From the NCBI GenBank assembly GCA_020348445.1, contig CP070751.1:125906-189905 (forward strand): 64,000 nt of DNA, read 5' to 3'. Position numbers and translations under genes: made by a program. Under the pieces are notes generated by a model. The model saw nothing but the letters and a program-made list of their open reading frames with translations. It was not told where the DNA came from and ran no database searches. How positions within the stretch are numbered: the stretch's first letter is position 1; the number at the start of each line of letters is the position of its first letter. Source of the stretch: Thermoplasmata archaeon (GTDB taxonomy: Archaea; Thermoplasmatota; Thermoplasmata; GCA-020350865). Shown one piece after another: positions 51,787 through 61,291 of the stretch.

Positions 51787-52340
51787 TCACCCCCTTCTTC
51801 GTAGGTTCCCTTCTCGATCATGTAAATCCCATCCTGAAATACCCTTGGATCGTAGTTTTGAATCTTCGTCGCAAGCTCTATATTGGCCGCGGATTGGCTC
51901 ACATGCTCCAGGTTTATGCCGGTGAGAGTGATCGTATCGCCCTTGATATCCACTTTTGTATCTCCCAGTATACTGGCTCTTCTTGGGTGAGATTCACCAA
52001 GGAAATTTTCTATTATGAATTCATCCCCTTTCAGCAAAGTTTTCACAGGAAAATGGGAATACACCACCTTCATCGTGTATTTGAATCCTTTTGTCACACC
52101 CATTACCATGTTCCCTATATGGGCTTCCCAGGTTCCAACCAGTGCGCTTTCTTTCTTTTTCGGCATTATGCTCTCTACCACCACCTTATCCTTTAAGACA
52201 TTAATAGAAATCCTGGGATGAGAGAAATCTCTTTTTAAGGTACCTTTAGGCCCAGAGATCGAAAGGGTATTTACATTGAGTTTGACCTTGACATCGGAAG
52301 GTATGGTCACGGTTCTTGTAACTTTTGGTGCCACTGGCAT
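51783..52340 (-). CDS. rpl6: Ribosomal protein L6
   Basis: About 185 residues from the ATG at 52340, chosen because GGAGG lies eight bases upstream; an ATG at 52355 is in frame. Family segments: LSISGPKGTLKRDFSHPRI and, in the second repeat, ANIELATKIQNYDPRVFQDG at the C-terminus. Large subunit, near the factor-binding site. Confidence 0.95.
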   Translation of the reverse strand: MPVAPKVTRTVTIPSDVKVKLNVNTLSISGPKGTLKRDFSHPRISINVLKDKVVVESIMPKKKESALVGTWEAHIGNMVMGVTKGFKYTMKVVYSHFPVKTLLKGDEFIIENFLGESHPRRASILGDTKVDIKGDTITLTGINLEHVSQSAANIELATKIQNYDPRVFQDGIYMIEKGTYEEGGE

Positions 52341-52354
52341 TTCACATTCCTCCA

Positions 52355-52744
52355 TCAATACACATAGGCAAGCAGCTTTCCTCCTACACCCAGCTTTTTT
52401 GCCTCGTCATGGGAGACAACGCCTCTTGTTGTGGTGAGTATGAGCACCCCGTAATCCTGGGCCGGAAGGTAACGGGCCTCGAACTTTCCAACGTCTCTCC
52501 TTTTTACAGCATACCTCGGTTTTATAACACCGCAATTGTTGATATTACCGTTGAGTTCAACCTTGAACATTCCTGCTTTTCCATCTTCGATATATTCGAA
52601 TTGTCTGATGTAATCGTTGTCCTGCATGACCTTGAGTATTCTTCCTATAAGCTTTGAAGATGGTTTTAAAATGCAGACCCTCTTCCCTACCATCTCAGCA
52701 TTCTTTATCGTCGACATGGCATCGTTTAATGGATCATGCTGCAA
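52355..52744 (-). CDS. rps8: Ribosomal protein S8
   Basis: 129 residues from a TTG at 52744 with AGAGGTGAT just upstream; this gives [20 protein letters not shown], which matches the normal S8 start and length. A longer frame reaching 52825 runs back over rps14 and is rejected. The C-terminal [20 protein letters not shown] is the family signature. Confidence 0.94.
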   Translation of the reverse strand: MQHDPLNDAMSTIKNAEMVGKRVCILKPSSKLIGRILKVMQDNDYIRQFEYIEDGKAGMFKVELNGNINNCGVIKPRYAVKRRDVGKFEARYLPAQDYGVLILTTTRGVVSHDEAKKLGVGGKLLAYVY

Positions 52745-52754
52745 TCTATCACCT

Positions 52755-52901
52755 CTATGAATACCTCTTAAATCCCAGCTCAGGAGCCATCTCTCTGAAG
52801 CACTGTCTGCATAGGTGCATCCCATATCGTCTGATTATTCCTCTTTTTCTTCCGCAACGTCTGCACCCTGTCTTCCGTCCGAATTGCTTTTTTGGTTTCA
52901 T
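52755..52901 (-). CDS. rps14: Ribosomal protein S14, zinc-binding form
   Basis: 48 residues, too short for most gene finders. The ATG at 52899-52901 follows GGAGGTGG and overlaps the rpl5 stop by one base (TAATG). The product has CRRC (13-16) and CRQC (31-34) zinc ligands, [18 protein letters not shown] in between, and ends in ELGFKRYS. Its place between L5 and S8 is the conserved archaeal order. Confidence 0.95.
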   Translation of the reverse strand: MKPKKQFGRKTGCRRCGRKRGIIRRYGMHLCRQCFREMAPELGFKRYS

Positions 52902-53410
52902 TACCCCACCACCTCCACATTGAGTTTTGCTTTTACGAATCTCTTGGACTCCTCTGGTGTAATCTTGTGACTCATCGGGATTTTACTTCGGGTCCGTTTC
53001 CTTTTTTTTACCCTTAGACCTGGTCTTTTTAAGGTAACACATATATCAAGTCCGAAGATACCTATATCAGGATCGTATTTCTGTTCCTTAAAATCCGTAT
53101 AGTCAGCAACCCCGAAGGAGAAGTTACCCTCTGGATCAAATGAGTAATCCGCTATCTTGTTGTCCTTTACCCAAAAGGCTTCTGTTAGGAACTTCAATGT
53201 ATCCTCACCCCGCAGAGTTACCTTGCATCCAATTGGCATTCCTTTCCTTATTCCTAGGTCCTTGTTGGTGGTCCTGGACAATGTCCTAATGGGTTTGCGT
53301 CCAGTGATAAGTTCAAGCACCTTCTCAGCTTTGATGAGCTTTTCTCCTGCCTCGCCCACCCCGATGTTTACAACCACCTTGTCTATTTGAATATCACGCA
53401 TGCTATTCAA
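52901..53410 (-). CDS. rpl5: Ribosomal protein L5
   Basis: 5S rRNA-binding protein of 169 residues. The TTG at 53410 follows GGTGGTGGA and gives [20 protein letters not shown], matching the MNPM-type start of archaeal L5; an ATG nine bases inside is possible. [20 protein letters not shown] and [20 protein letters not shown] are family segments. Confidence 0.95.
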   Translation of the reverse strand: MNSMRDIQIDKVVVNIGVGEAGEKLIKAEKVLELITGRKPIRTLSRTTNKDLGIRKGMPIGCKVTLRGEDTLKFLTEAFWVKDNKIADYSFDPEGNFSFGVADYTDFKEQKYDPDIGIFGLDICVTLKRPGLRVKKRKRTRSKIPMSHKITPEESKRFVKAKLNVEVVG

Positions 53411-53452
53411 TCCACCACCCCCCTTTCTGTTTCAATTTGAACAAAACAGGTC

Positions 53453-54163
53453 TCATACCACGCTCACCTCAGGCACTGTGATCTCTGGAGATTTTTTACC
53501 AACCACAAAAACATGATCATTTATCGTTGAGAATCCCTCTTTGAACTCCACGATGTTTGGCTTCGGGCTCCTGACCACGTTATAGTTTTTAATGGTAGCT
53601 ATCTGTCCTGAATGCTTTCCTCCGATGATCATGGCAACATTCCCACTCTCCAATGCAAAGGTATCAAGGATTTTCTGGGAGGGAAGTTCTATCTTGAGCA
53701 CGTCCTGGGTCTTGTACTTCTTCTTATCAGTCAAAATATTTCTACCATCGTGTAAGTTCAGTTGTGTCTTGCCACCCTTTATTGTTGTGATGTTTTCGAT
53801 TCTGACGAGTTTCCATCTGGCTCTTTCCTTTGAAATTCTAATGGGTCTTATTTTACCCCTCATGTCCAAAAGAGCCCGAAAGTTCTCTTTGGCTTTTAGA
53901 ATGGTGAGTACATCCATAAATCCCACTGGCATCTTATAGTTGGTCACAATCCTACCGTCTATAAGTATGTTCCGCTCCCCGATTATCCGCCTACCTTCCC
54001 TTGCAGTATCGCAGTAACCGAGCATATCCCGCACCATTATAAGTAGTGGAATGCTTCTTTCGATTGGGTGCGGACCAGGAGATTGTTTTACTGTCCATAT
54101 ATGGCTCTTCTTTGGAATGGTCCAAACCCTTGGCGATGCCAGTCGCTTCATATGCTTGCTCAT
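53453..54163 (-). CDS. rps4e: Ribosomal protein S4e
   Basis: 236 residues, an archaeal/eukaryotic protein. N-terminal KHMKRLASPRVWTIPKKSHI, an S4-like RNA-binding segment (GRRIIGERNILIDGRIVTNY), the central RLHDGRN-type region (QLNLHDGRNI) and a C-terminal KOW-like segment (MIIGGKHSGQIATIKNYNVV). GGAGTGA precedes the ATG. Confidence 0.95.
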   Translation of the reverse strand: MSKHMKRLASPRVWTIPKKSHIWTVKQSPGPHPIERSIPLLIMVRDMLGYCDTAREGRRIIGERNILIDGRIVTNYKMPVGFMDVLTILKAKENFRALLDMRGKIRPIRISKERARWKLVRIENITTIKGGKTQLNLHDGRNILTDKKKYKTQDVLKIELPSQKILDTFALESGNVAMIIGGKHSGQIATIKNYNVVRSPKPNIVEFKEGFSTINDHVFVVGKKSPEITVPEVSVV

Positions 54164-54169
54164 GAATTT

Positions 54170-54544
54170 TCACTCCTTAGACAGTTCCTCGAACTTTCTC
54201 TTTCTCTTTGGGTCGGAAAGATCCAGTTTCGTGATAATTACATTGGAGGGGTGTATCTTTGCTGCAATCTGTGTCCCATCCGCTTTTGCAACCGTTGCCC
54301 CGTCAATCGTGATCCTCATACTCCTCGTATCCACAGATTCGACCTTACCCATATGTCCATCGAAGGTGCCGCGCACTACCTTGACCGTATCTCCTTTCCT
54401 TACCACAGCCGAGCGGGGGTAGTATCTCTTAGCGTCCTCCAGATACTTTGAACTAAGATGAGAGGATATCATCTTTCTTTTTCGATGTAGGGGGGCACTG
54501 TACACGGCCCTCCGTTGTTTTCTTGGTTTTTTGGATTTTGTCAT
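54170..54544 (-). CDS. rpl24: Ribosomal protein L24
   Basis: About 124 residues from the ATG at 54544 (GGTGAT upstream; a GTG nine bases further out is in frame). The KOW motif region VVRKGDTVKVVRGTFDGHMG and the basic opening KSKKPRKQRRAVYSAPLHRK are typical of archaeal L24 (L26 in eukaryotes). Confidence 0.95.
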   Translation of the reverse strand: MTKSKKPRKQRRAVYSAPLHRKRKMISSHLSSKYLEDAKRYYPRSAVVRKGDTVKVVRGTFDGHMGKVESVDTRSMRITIDGATVAKADGTQIAAKIHPSNVIITKLDLSDPKRKRKFEELSKE

Positions 54545-54563
54545 TGATATCACCTATCTCTCT

Positions 54564-54962
54564 TCACACTATCATGGATGCAATTGCAGCTATTCTCGGC
54601 CATCTTTCCGCAGCTTCTCTTGCAACTGGACCCTTTATATCAGAGCCTTTCGTTTCACCGGCAGGTGTGGTGATGACCGCGGCATTGTCCTCGAATTCTA
54701 CCACCACTCCATTTGGCCTTCTATACGGTCTTCTCTGCCTTACAATCACGGCGGGAAGAAGCTGTTTTCTCATTTCTGGTGTTCCCTTTTTAACTGATAC
54801 AACTATCAAGTCACCTATACCGGCCGCGGGCAGTCTTCTGTGCACGCCATGGTACTTCATTACGCTCACAATCTGCACTATTTTTGCACCCGTGTTGTCA
54901 ACGCACTTTATCTTTGCGCCCACGGGCAGTCCTCTGCTCTGTTTTCCTGGCAAGCCTTTCAT
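54564..54962 (-). CDS. rpl14: Ribosomal protein L14
   Basis: 132 residues. [40 protein letters not shown] and FEDNAAVI are the family signature. Lies at the subunit interface of the ribosome. Confidence 0.96.
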   Translation of the reverse strand: MKGLPGKQSRGLPVGAKIKCVDNTGAKIVQIVSVMKYHGVHRRLPAAGIGDLIVVSVKKGTPEMRKQLLPAVIVRQRRPYRRPNGVVVEFEDNAAVITTPAGETKGSDIKGPVAREAAERWPRIAAIASMIV

Positions 54963-54978
54963 CTTTCTCTCTCCGGTT

Positions 54979-55398
54979 TCATTTGGTTTTCTGTTCTATC
55001 ACTACAAAGGCCTTTGTTTTTGAAAGCGGCCTACATTCCATTATCTTAACCTTCGCACCAGTTCTTGCATTTATACAGGGCGGATTGTGTGCCATATATC
55101 TACCAGTTCGCAATTCATATCGTTCATATTTTGGTATATACCTTCTATAATTCTTCTCTACAATGACCGTTCTTTGCATTTTATCTGAAATAACTTCACC
55201 TTCTATCATCTGTCCTCTTACAGACAGGGTACCGTGAAATGGACAGTTTCTATCGTCGCAACGCTTCTTGGGAACGATTATGTCAACTCCGATATCACGA
55301 TAGCCCTTTGCTTTGACCTTTTCCTTGTCCTTTTTCGGTTTCTTGACCATTTTGGTCCTCTTTGTGGTCTTTTTCTTTTTCTCGCTGTCTGCGACCAT
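54979..55398 (-). CDS. rps17: Ribosomal protein S17
   Basis: 139 residues. The core (about 33-139) has the archaeal [17 protein letters not shown] zinc-like motif and the [20 protein letters not shown] segment. Residues 1-32 are a Lys/Thr-rich extension ([20 protein letters not shown]) that is longer than usual. Confidence 0.95.
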   Translation of the reverse strand: MVADSEKKKKTTKRTKMVKKPKKDKEKVKAKGYRDIGVDIIVPKKRCDDRNCPFHGTLSVRGQMIEGEVISDKMQRTVIVEKNYRRYIPKYERYELRTGRYMAHNPPCINARTGAKVKIMECRPLSKTKAFVVIEQKTK

Positions 55399-55401
55399 TT
55401 A

Positions 55402-55683
55402 CTACACCGCCCTTTTTTTAATCTTTTTAATTCTGTCCTCAGGTCGAAATCTCAGCTTTGAAGCATCCACTGCAACCTCGTCGCAACCGATTTTCATGGA
55501 TAATACGGTGCCATATTTTTGTATGGTTTTTTCTGTATCAGCTGTTTTTAGCTTAAACGTGTTTTTGGTTTCATCTACGATTGTACCCGATAATCCGATG
55601 CATCCTTTATCTGAAGAATCGATAATCTGGGCGTAAAGACCTATGAATTCGTGTTTGTGAATGTTATGTTTTGTTATACTCAT
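55402..55683 (-). CDS. rnp1: RNase P protein component 1 (Rpp29/Pop4)
   Basis: 93 residues. A small beta-barrel subunit of RNase P, which matures tRNA 5' ends. [32 protein letters not shown] segment ([15 protein letters not shown]) and [10 protein letters not shown] match the family. Its place between SUI1 and S17 is the conserved archaeal order. Confidence 0.93.
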   Translation of the reverse strand: MSITKHNIHKHEFIGLYAQIIDSSDKGCIGLSGTIVDETKNTFKLKTADTEKTIQKYGTVLSMKIGCDEVAVDASKLRFRPEDRIKKIKKRAV

Positions 55684-55979
55684 CTCATCTCCACCAGAAA
55701 ACCCATCTCATTCAAAACCTGTTCAACTTTCTTCTTATGAGCTCCTTGTAGCTCGATCTTACCGTCCTTTACCGTTCCTCCTGCTGCACACCTGGTCTTT
55801 AGGGTTCTTGCCAATTCATCTAAATCGATATCGCTTGAATCTATACCTTCTATTATCGTTACGATTTTGCCGTAACGTCTCTTCATCGAGTAAATCTTGA
55901 TTTGCTGTTGCTCTCTTGCGATTTCTTCGCACATGCACAATTCTTCAGGCAGACCGCATATTGGGCATATTCCGGCCAT
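55680..55979 (-). CDS. Translation initiation factor eIF1/SUI1 homologue
   Basis: 99 residues. The SUI1 fold spans about 27-99 ([20 protein letters not shown], then [19 protein letters not shown]). The N-terminus has four cysteines ([13 protein letters not shown]), the zinc site usual in archaeal members. The factor supports start-codon selection on the small subunit. The start overlaps the rpl29 stop and its stop overlaps the rnp1 start. Confidence 0.95.
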   Translation of the reverse strand: MAGICPICGLPEELCMCEEIAREQQQIKIYSMKRRYGKIVTIIEGIDSSDIDLDELARTLKTRCAAGGTVKDGKIELQGAHKKKVEQVLNEMGFLVEMR

Positions 55980-56179
55980 TATTCTTCTTCCTCCCTCATT
56001 ATTGTGAGCATTCGAGCCACATTGGTCCTAAGGGCTCTGATCTTACCTGGATTGGGTGGAGCGCCTCCCATTGCAGCTACTCCTCTCTCATGCATAAGTT
56101 CATTTCTGAGTTCCTTGAGTTTAGCTGCCCTTTCTCCCTGGCTCATCTCTCTAATTTCCTTACTTCTTAACAGGCTCAT
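55979..56179 (-). CDS. rpl29: Ribosomal protein L29
   Basis: 66 residues, two helices: [20 protein letters not shown], then [20 protein letters not shown]. Sits by the exit tunnel. Its start lies inside the 3' end of rps3. Confidence 0.95.
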   Translation of the reverse strand: MSLLRSKEIREMSQGERAAKLKELRNELMHERGVAAMGGAPPNPGKIRALRTNVARMLTIMREEEE

Positions 56180-57047
56180 TGCTCTTCACTTCCTCTTTTT
56201 CTTCTTTTTCACTTTCTTTCTTTGCTTCTTCCTTTTCTTCCTCAGGTAAATCCTCTTGGGTTTCTTCTGAAACCTCCAGCTCCACCAGTTCCTCTTCTGA
56301 CAATTTGTGTTTTGTCTTCTCCTTCTTCAGTTTCTTTTCCAATTTCTTTTTGTCAATGTGGGGTTTTTTCTCCGTTTTTTCTTCTTTTTTTGGCTCTGTT
56401 TTTACCTTCTCTTCTTTCTTAACCTCAGGCTTTTCTTCCTCCACCACCTCTTCCATAACCACGATTTCCACATCGTCGGGAAGTTTGGCATCAGGATCCA
56501 TTATTTGAACTTTAACACCGATTACTCCCAATTTCCTTTTTGCAACGGCAAAGCCTTCGTGCATCCATTGGATCGCGGGCTCGCCACAGAATTTTATGTG
56601 GCCTTCCTTGAACTTCTCGACCCGATGCCTTTGGCCTGTGAGCTTTCCGGATATGACTATCTGACACCCTTTGGCACCGGCATCCATGATTCTTCGAACC
56701 GTTGAATGCCCTGCTCTTCTAAAATGCCAGCCTCTCTCAAGCGCTGAAGCGAGCTTCTCAGCCATAATCTGCGCGTTTAAACTGGGATTGCTCACTTCCT
56801 GAACCTCTATCTTAGGATTATCGAAGTTAAAATCTCTTTCCACTGAGCCCTCTAAAAACTTAATAGAGCCGCCCTTTCTCCCAATAACCAACCCCGGTCT
56901 TTCAATTGTAAGAGTAACCCTTGTACCCATTGGGGTGCGCTGTATATCTAAACCTCCGAAGCCTGCCCTTTTTGTTTCCTTCATCAGGTATTCTTTAAGA
57001 AGGTATCTTCTGATATTCTCCATAACGAACTTGCGCTCGGAGGTCAT
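56160..57047 (-). CDS. rps3: Ribosomal protein S3 with charged C-terminal tail
   Basis: 295 residues. The KH domain has VTLTIERPGLVIGRKGGSIK; the C-terminal S3 domain has RRIMDAGAKGCQIVISGKLT and HEGFAVAKRKLGVIGVKVQI. Residues about 205-295 are a Lys/Glu-rich tail, about 80 residues more than the common core. ATGA overlap with the rpl22 stop. Confidence 0.95.
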   Translation of the reverse strand: MTSERKFVMENIRRYLLKEYLMKETKRAGFGGLDIQRTPMGTRVTLTIERPGLVIGRKGGSIKFLEGSVERDFNFDNPKIEVQEVSNPSLNAQIMAEKLASALERGWHFRRAGHSTVRRIMDAGAKGCQIVISGKLTGQRHRVEKFKEGHIKFCGEPAIQWMHEGFAVAKRKLGVIGVKVQIMDPDAKLPDDVEIVVMEEVVEEEKPEVKKEEKVKTEPKKEEKTEKKPHIDKKKLEKKLKKEKTKHKLSEEELVELEVSEETQEDLPEEEKEEAKKESEKEEKEEVKSNEPVKK

Positions 57048-57505
57048 TCTCCAACCACCTCCAACACAACCTCAATATTGGCTGTCTCATGGTTAAAAGG
57101 TGTTGACCTGCCGTGTGCCCGAGGAGTAAAGCCTTCAACTGTCATACCTCTGTTTGATGATATATGAATTATCTTCATGTTATCCGAATCCAGACCTTTG
57201 TATTCTGCATTATGCTGTGCATGCCTTATAACATCCAGAATTGCCTTGGCCGTCTTCTTTGGATATCTCCCTGGACCGAACTTTTTACCCTTTCTATGTC
57301 CAACTTGCTTGTTGAACCTATGATACCTTACAGGGCGTTTTAAGGCGATGATGTCCTCGAGGTAATGAACCGCATCCTCCACCATCATGCCCTTTACCTC
57401 CCTGCAAACCTCAACTGATGCCTTTGGAGATATTTTCAGCTCTCGACCAATGGCCTTGGCAGTCCCTTCTGGATCTGCTTTGATGCTATAACCTAATTTT
57501 CTCAT
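57044..57505 (-). CDS. rpl22: Ribosomal protein L22
   Basis: 153 residues. KISPKASVEVCREVKGM, PKKTAKAILDVIRHAQHNAE and PRAHGRSTPFNHETANIEVV show the archaeal L22 (L17 in eukaryotes). AAGGTG precedes the ATG. A 77-nt gap to rps19 holds no gene. Confidence 0.95.
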   Translation of the reverse strand: MRKLGYSIKADPEGTAKAIGRELKISPKASVEVCREVKGMMVEDAVHYLEDIIALKRPVRYHRFNKQVGHRKGKKFGPGRYPKKTAKAILDVIRHAQHNAEYKGLDSDNMKIIHISSNRGMTVEGFTPRAHGRSTPFNHETANIEVVLEVVGE

Positions 57506-57582
57506 TGATACACCTTTTTATGCATTCGTTGGGAACCGAGTATTCATATTCAAATTCCATGGCAACTTACACCTCTTGATTC

Positions 57583-58038
57583 TCATTTCAATGGCATGTA
57601 CTTCGAAGAACGTGTGGCACCGACCCCAGGGCCCGAGTGTTTCTCGAACCTCCTGGTGAGGGCGAACTCGCCTAAATAGTGACCTATCATCTCAGGGATG
57701 ACCTCGATGACCTTGAACTCCTTGCCATCATGCACAGCGACCTTCTTTCCGACGAAATCAGGCAAAACTACTATGTCCCTTTGATGGGTCCGAAGAATAT
57801 CCTTTTTGTTGCTTCTCAATCTCTCAATGAACCTCTGTTGCTCACGATTTAGCCCCCGTTTGAATGAGCGTCTTGCCCTGGCAGGTAAAAGCGGTATCAA
57901 TTCAGGGAGAGTCATTGCTTGTAGTTCTTCTAATGTATATCCTCTGTATGTGAACTCTCTTTTCCTTCTCGCCCCGATCTTCCCGGCTCTCTTTCTCGCC
58001 TTTCTTCTGGCAGCTTTACTTGCTGGTGCCTTCACCAT
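57583..58038 (-). CDS. rps19: Ribosomal protein S19
   Basis: 151 residues, archaeal/eukaryotic S15 type with an extended N-terminus (Arg/Lys-rich to residue 30). RREFTYRGYTLEELQAMTLP, then HYLGEFALTRRFEKHSGPGV, are the family signature. Confidence 0.95.
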   Translation of the reverse strand: MVKAPASKAARRKARKRAGKIGARRKREFTYRGYTLEELQAMTLPELIPLLPARARRSFKRGLNREQQRFIERLRSNKKDILRTHQRDIVVLPDFVGKKVAVHDGKEFKVIEVIPEMIGHYLGEFALTRRFEKHSGPGVGATRSSKYMPLK

Positions 58039-58045
58039 GATCTTT

Positions 58046-58753
58046 TCACCTCTTTTTCTTCTTCCTTCCTTTTCTAGAGGACAACCTGCCTACCTTTTTC
58101 CCAGGCGGAGCGTTTTTCGAAACAGTGCTTGGTCTTCCCACATGAGGATGGCCTCCTCCGCCATGGGGATGATTGACAGGATTCATAGAAACGCCCTTCA
58201 CAATTGGAAAGCGCTTCGGTTTGCTTCGATAAATGTTATATTTCTTACCAGCCTTGGCCAAGGGTTTTTCCTTGTGACCGCCACCGGCAACGATTCCTAT
58301 ACTCGCTCTACATTTTGGATTGAGTGTTTTAAATCTGCCTGAAGGGAGTTGAATAACTGTTTTACTTCCTTGGCTCACTACCAAGGCGCTTGTTCCCGCA
58401 GCTCTAACCAATTTTCCCCCGTCGCCAGGTTTCAGCTCTATGTTATGTATCATGGTCCCCTCTGGAATCCGTTCTAAGGGTAGAATATTGCCAACTTTCA
58501 ATGTGGCCTCTGATCCAACCTCGATTTTCTGATCCTCAGAAAGGTCCAGTGGAGCTATGATCATTCCTTTTTGGTTGTCGTCGTATTTTACCTTCGCAAC
58601 AGGGGCTGTTCGTGCTGGATCATGGGCTATAGTCTCTACTTTCCCGCTTCCGCTTTTCAACTTCGGATGAGAGGCCTTCCCTTTATACTTGTGACTTGGA
58701 GAGGAATATATTCCCCCTTTCCCTTTTCTTTGAGCTCTTATTCGCTTTCCCAT
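58046..58753 (-). CDS. rpl2: Ribosomal protein L2
   Basis: About 235 residues from the ATG at 58753 (a GTG nine bases upstream is in frame). GKRIRAQRKGKGGIYSSPSH is the archaeal opening; the peptidyl-transferase-near loop VNHPHGGGGHPHVGRPST is intact. Confidence 0.96.
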   Translation of the reverse strand: MGKRIRAQRKGKGGIYSSPSHKYKGKASHPKLKSGSGKVETIAHDPARTAPVAKVKYDDNQKGMIIAPLDLSEDQKIEVGSEATLKVGNILPLERIPEGTMIHNIELKPGDGGKLVRAAGTSALVVSQGSKTVIQLPSGRFKTLNPKCRASIGIVAGGGHKEKPLAKAGKKYNIYRSKPKRFPIVKGVSMNPVNHPHGGGGHPHVGRPSTVSKNAPPGKKVGRLSSRKGRKKKKR

Positions 58754-58781
58754 TTCAATCACATCGAATTTCTTTCACACA

Positions 58782-59036
58782 TTAGAATATCCCTATTCTC
58801 ATGCCTACATCTTCTGCTGAGTAGTCACCGGTGAGCTTTATCACCGCTCTTTTCCCATGTCTGGTATTTTTAGTTTTTATACTCTCAACTTTCACCTCGA
58901 ACAGCTCCTCGAATGCAGCTTTTATCTCCTTTTTTGTGGCACCTTTTCTCACCACGAATTCAAGTTTATTCTCGTCCTCCATCTGGAACATGGTTTTTTC
59001 GGTAACATACGGGTGAAATAGTACCTTGTGCGGCAT
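58782..59036 (-). CDS. rpl23: Ribosomal protein L23
   Basis: 84 residues. PYVTEKTMFQMEDENKLEFV and KAAFEELFEVKVESIKTKNT are the family signature. Docking site for SRP and the translocon at the exit tunnel. GAGGTGG precedes the ATG; one base separates it from the rpl4 stop. Confidence 0.95.
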   Translation of the reverse strand: MPHKVLFHPYVTEKTMFQMEDENKLEFVVRKGATKKEIKAAFEELFEVKVESIKTKNTRHGKRAVIKLTGDYSAEDVGMRIGIF

Positions 59037-59037
59037 T

Positions 59038-59976
59038 CTACCACCTCGAAAGTTCCTTCAATGCGTCCTCGGTGAAGACCGCAAGACGGCCCGGCATTCC
59101 GCCTGGTGCTAAAAGTTCGATGGAAAGATGATCAGGTGTCGTCACATCCACACCCACCAGGTTGCCAAAGCCTCTTTTAGCCCTCTTTTGATCTGTGACA
59201 ACCAAAAGCAAGCTTTTTGGCCTGCGATATCTCCTTCCCCTCATTTTGCCTCTCCCTGACCTTATATGGGTGCCGCTTTTCGCCCGTTCTATGTCATCCA
59301 TTACTCCCAGTTTTTCCAATGTGCTTATGGCCTCTTTTGTTGTCTTGATTTTCTCAATGGAATTCTCCACGATAATAGGTAATGTAATGGATTCATCAAA
59401 TCTGTGACCTCTTTGGGCCACCAATGTAGTCTCCTTGGTGGCGCTCAATGCAGACCTTGTGGCAAGTCCCCTCTCCTTCTTATTGATCTTTTTAGACCAG
59501 TTTTTTATGGGTCTTGGCGGATGCGCCCTTCTCCCTCCTATATTACCAGGGGATTCAACTGCTGTCCTACCCTGGGATAGTCTCTGAACCCTGGCAACTC
59601 CTCTTCCCTTCCCCCATGTGGACACTGAGTGCATCATACCCGCCGTTGAGGTGGGGCCGTAGGGCTGGCGTCTGTTTGCCTGGGCAGCCACCACTGCCCT
59701 TTTAATAATATCGTTTCTGACATCTTGGAAGAACACCTTTGGCAGGTCTATCTTACGCTTTGCCTTGCCCTCTATAGAGTAAAGATTCACCTTCTCCACC
59801 TTCCTCAGTTTGGGCTTTCCCTTCTTCTTGGTGGGGGGGAGCTTCTTGGGCTTTTTCTTTGGTATTTTCTTGACAGTAGGGCTCTTTTTTGGTTTTTCCT
59901 TCTCCTCCTTTGTTACTGTTTTTGGAGCCTCGGTCTTTTTCACCTTCTTGGTTTCTTCTTTCTCTTTCTCAGCCAT
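59038..59976 (-). CDS. rpl4: Ribosomal protein L4 with Lys-rich N-terminal extension
   Basis: 312 residues. The archaeal L4 (L1e) core begins near residue 60 (VNLYSIEGKAKRKIDLPKVF) and includes RRQPYGPTSTAGMMHSVSTW and GRRAHPPRPIKNWSKKINKK. Residues 1-58 are a Lys/Pro/Glu-rich extension with several PKK blocks that common L4 proteins lack. Confidence 0.95.
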   Translation of the reverse strand: MAEKEKEETKKVKKTEAPKTVTKEEKEKPKKSPTVKKIPKKKPKKLPPTKKKGKPKLRKVEKVNLYSIEGKAKRKIDLPKVFFQDVRNDIIKRAVVAAQANRRQPYGPTSTAGMMHSVSTWGKGRGVARVQRLSQGRTAVESPGNIGGRRAHPPRPIKNWSKKINKKERGLATRSALSATKETTLVAQRGHRFDESITLPIIVENSIEKIKTTKEAISTLEKLGVMDDIERAKSGTHIRSGRGKMRGRRYRRPKSLLLVVTDQKRAKRGFGNLVGVDVTTPDHLSIELLAPGGMPGRLAVFTEDALKELSRW

Positions 59977-59991
59977 CTCCTTTACCTTCCG

Positions 59992-60990
59992 TTATGCACC
60001 TTGCTTTGATTCGGTGGATATATAGGTTATCTCGGGTTTTTCCACCTTAGAACCGTGAAATCTTGTAGCGTCTCGAAGACGAACCAGTCTTTTGGCAGGT
60101 CCTGGTATCGAGCCGTGAACCACCATGTATTCGTTTCTCACTGACCCGTATCTAATAAATCCTCCATTAGGGGTTATCTCCTCGCCTTTTTCTCCGATCT
60201 TTAAAACCCGTTTGTTGTATTCTGTTCTTTGATGGTAACCCATCTGGCCAGCCTGGGGAACATTTGGACCGACGTAATGAGGATTCCATGGCCCCAATGT
60301 ACCGATCATCCTTCTGTGCTTGCGGTTCTTGCGGGTGAGAAGTTTTACTCCCCATCGCTGCACATGCCCCTGAAAACCTTTGCCCTTGGTTATGGATGCT
60401 ACATCCAGCATCTCGCCTTCATCTGTGAATTCCTTGATTTTGAGGTCCTTACCGAGCTTACCTCTGGCATATCTGAGCCTTTCCTCAATGGTTCCACCGC
60501 CAACTCTAACCTCCATGAGCTCAGGAGTTTTCTTAGGAACACCGCTTACCTTTTTCGGCTGGGTGTAAATTAGTAGCCTTATATCGTCAATACTCTTTTT
60601 ATCGATCTTTTTCCAGGCCTCTTTTGGGTCGTATTTCTTGGGAATTGGCAGTCTTCTCTCAAGCTCCTTTTCCAATTTGCCAGCCCAAACCTCGCCCATG
60701 GTTTTTAATCCGTATGGAGTGTGTTCATAGAGGCGAACAGCCGCAACCTTCATGGGCGGTACTTCTAAAACAGTAACAGGTACCCTCACCTCTTGTTTAG
60801 CAGTTGTGCTGGTGGGCCTGTAATCGATAATAAAAGCATGGGTCATTCCTGCCTTGTACCCGGCAAAACCCTGTACCTTGGGCTCTCCTTCCCTCTCGGG
60901 CCAGGATTTGAATCTGGGTATCTCACTTTTGGCCCTTTTTCTAGGCGAGTATCCCTTTGAGCCTCTTTTTGGATGGTGTCTATCTGGCAT
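59992..60990 (-). CDS. rpl3: Ribosomal protein L3
   Basis: 332 residues from the ATG at 60990, which has GGAGGT upstream; seven extra codons in frame upstream are rejected. MPDRHHPKRGSKGYSPRKRA opens it; KGKGFQGHVQRWGVKLLTRK and GTLGPWNPHYVGPNVPQAGQ are the family signature. First gene of the operon. Confidence 0.95.
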   Translation of the reverse strand: MPDRHHPKRGSKGYSPRKRAKSEIPRFKSWPEREGEPKVQGFAGYKAGMTHAFIIDYRPTSTTAKQEVRVPVTVLEVPPMKVAAVRLYEHTPYGLKTMGEVWAGKLEKELERRLPIPKKYDPKEAWKKIDKKSIDDIRLLIYTQPKKVSGVPKKTPELMEVRVGGGTIEERLRYARGKLGKDLKIKEFTDEGEMLDVASITKGKGFQGHVQRWGVKLLTRKNRKHRRMIGTLGPWNPHYVGPNVPQAGQMGYHQRTEYNKRVLKIGEKGEEITPNGGFIRYGSVRNEYMVVHGSIPGPAKRLVRLRDATRFHGSKVEKPEITYISTESKQGA

Positions 60991-61268
60991 GTCATACCTC
61001 CAAATTATCATGAGGTTTTTGTTTCAGGTAGATGGGATTAACTCCCATACCCCTATATCGAATACAAAAGCGGTCCGCAACAAGGAAACCGCTTTGTTTT
61101 TGCCATCTTAATTCAAGATGATTTGACCGTGACGTTTTGCCGCATCACAAAACAGATGGGGATTGCGAACGCGGATGTGGGACACTTTCCCAAGACGTCT
61201 GGTCGTGTTTTCAAGTTTATGTCTTGAAATGAATGAAAGGGGGGGTTTTACCCCCATCCATTCCTGAA
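60991..61268 (-). promoter_or_regulatory. Structured leader of the ribosomal protein operon
   Basis: A gene-free leader of about 280 nt with at least five hairpins: ATGGGA/TCCCAT (61032-61048), ACAAAAGCGGT/ACCGCTTTGT (61064-61097), CATCTT/AAGATG (61104-61120), TTTCAAG/CTTGAAA (61209-61229), and a composite GAATG...GGGGGT/ACCCCC...CATTC stem (61231-61263). The last would lie at the very 5' end of the transcript. A leader this long and folded is unusual for archaea and may regulate the operon or be a separate small RNA. No known RNA family recognised on either strand. Confidence 0.5.
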
Positions 61269-61291
61269 GGTGACGCCCACATTGGGGTTTT

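Noticed and set aside
51070..51925. Long plus-strand frames rich in Ser, Phe and Leu
   Set aside because: They are the complement of the Lys/Glu-rich L32e extension; the low-complexity composition follows from GAA/AAG codons read backwards.
52745..52825. Upstream extension of the S8 frame
   Set aside because: It runs over rps14 in another frame; the TTG at 52744 with a strong ribosome binding site gives the normal S8 length.
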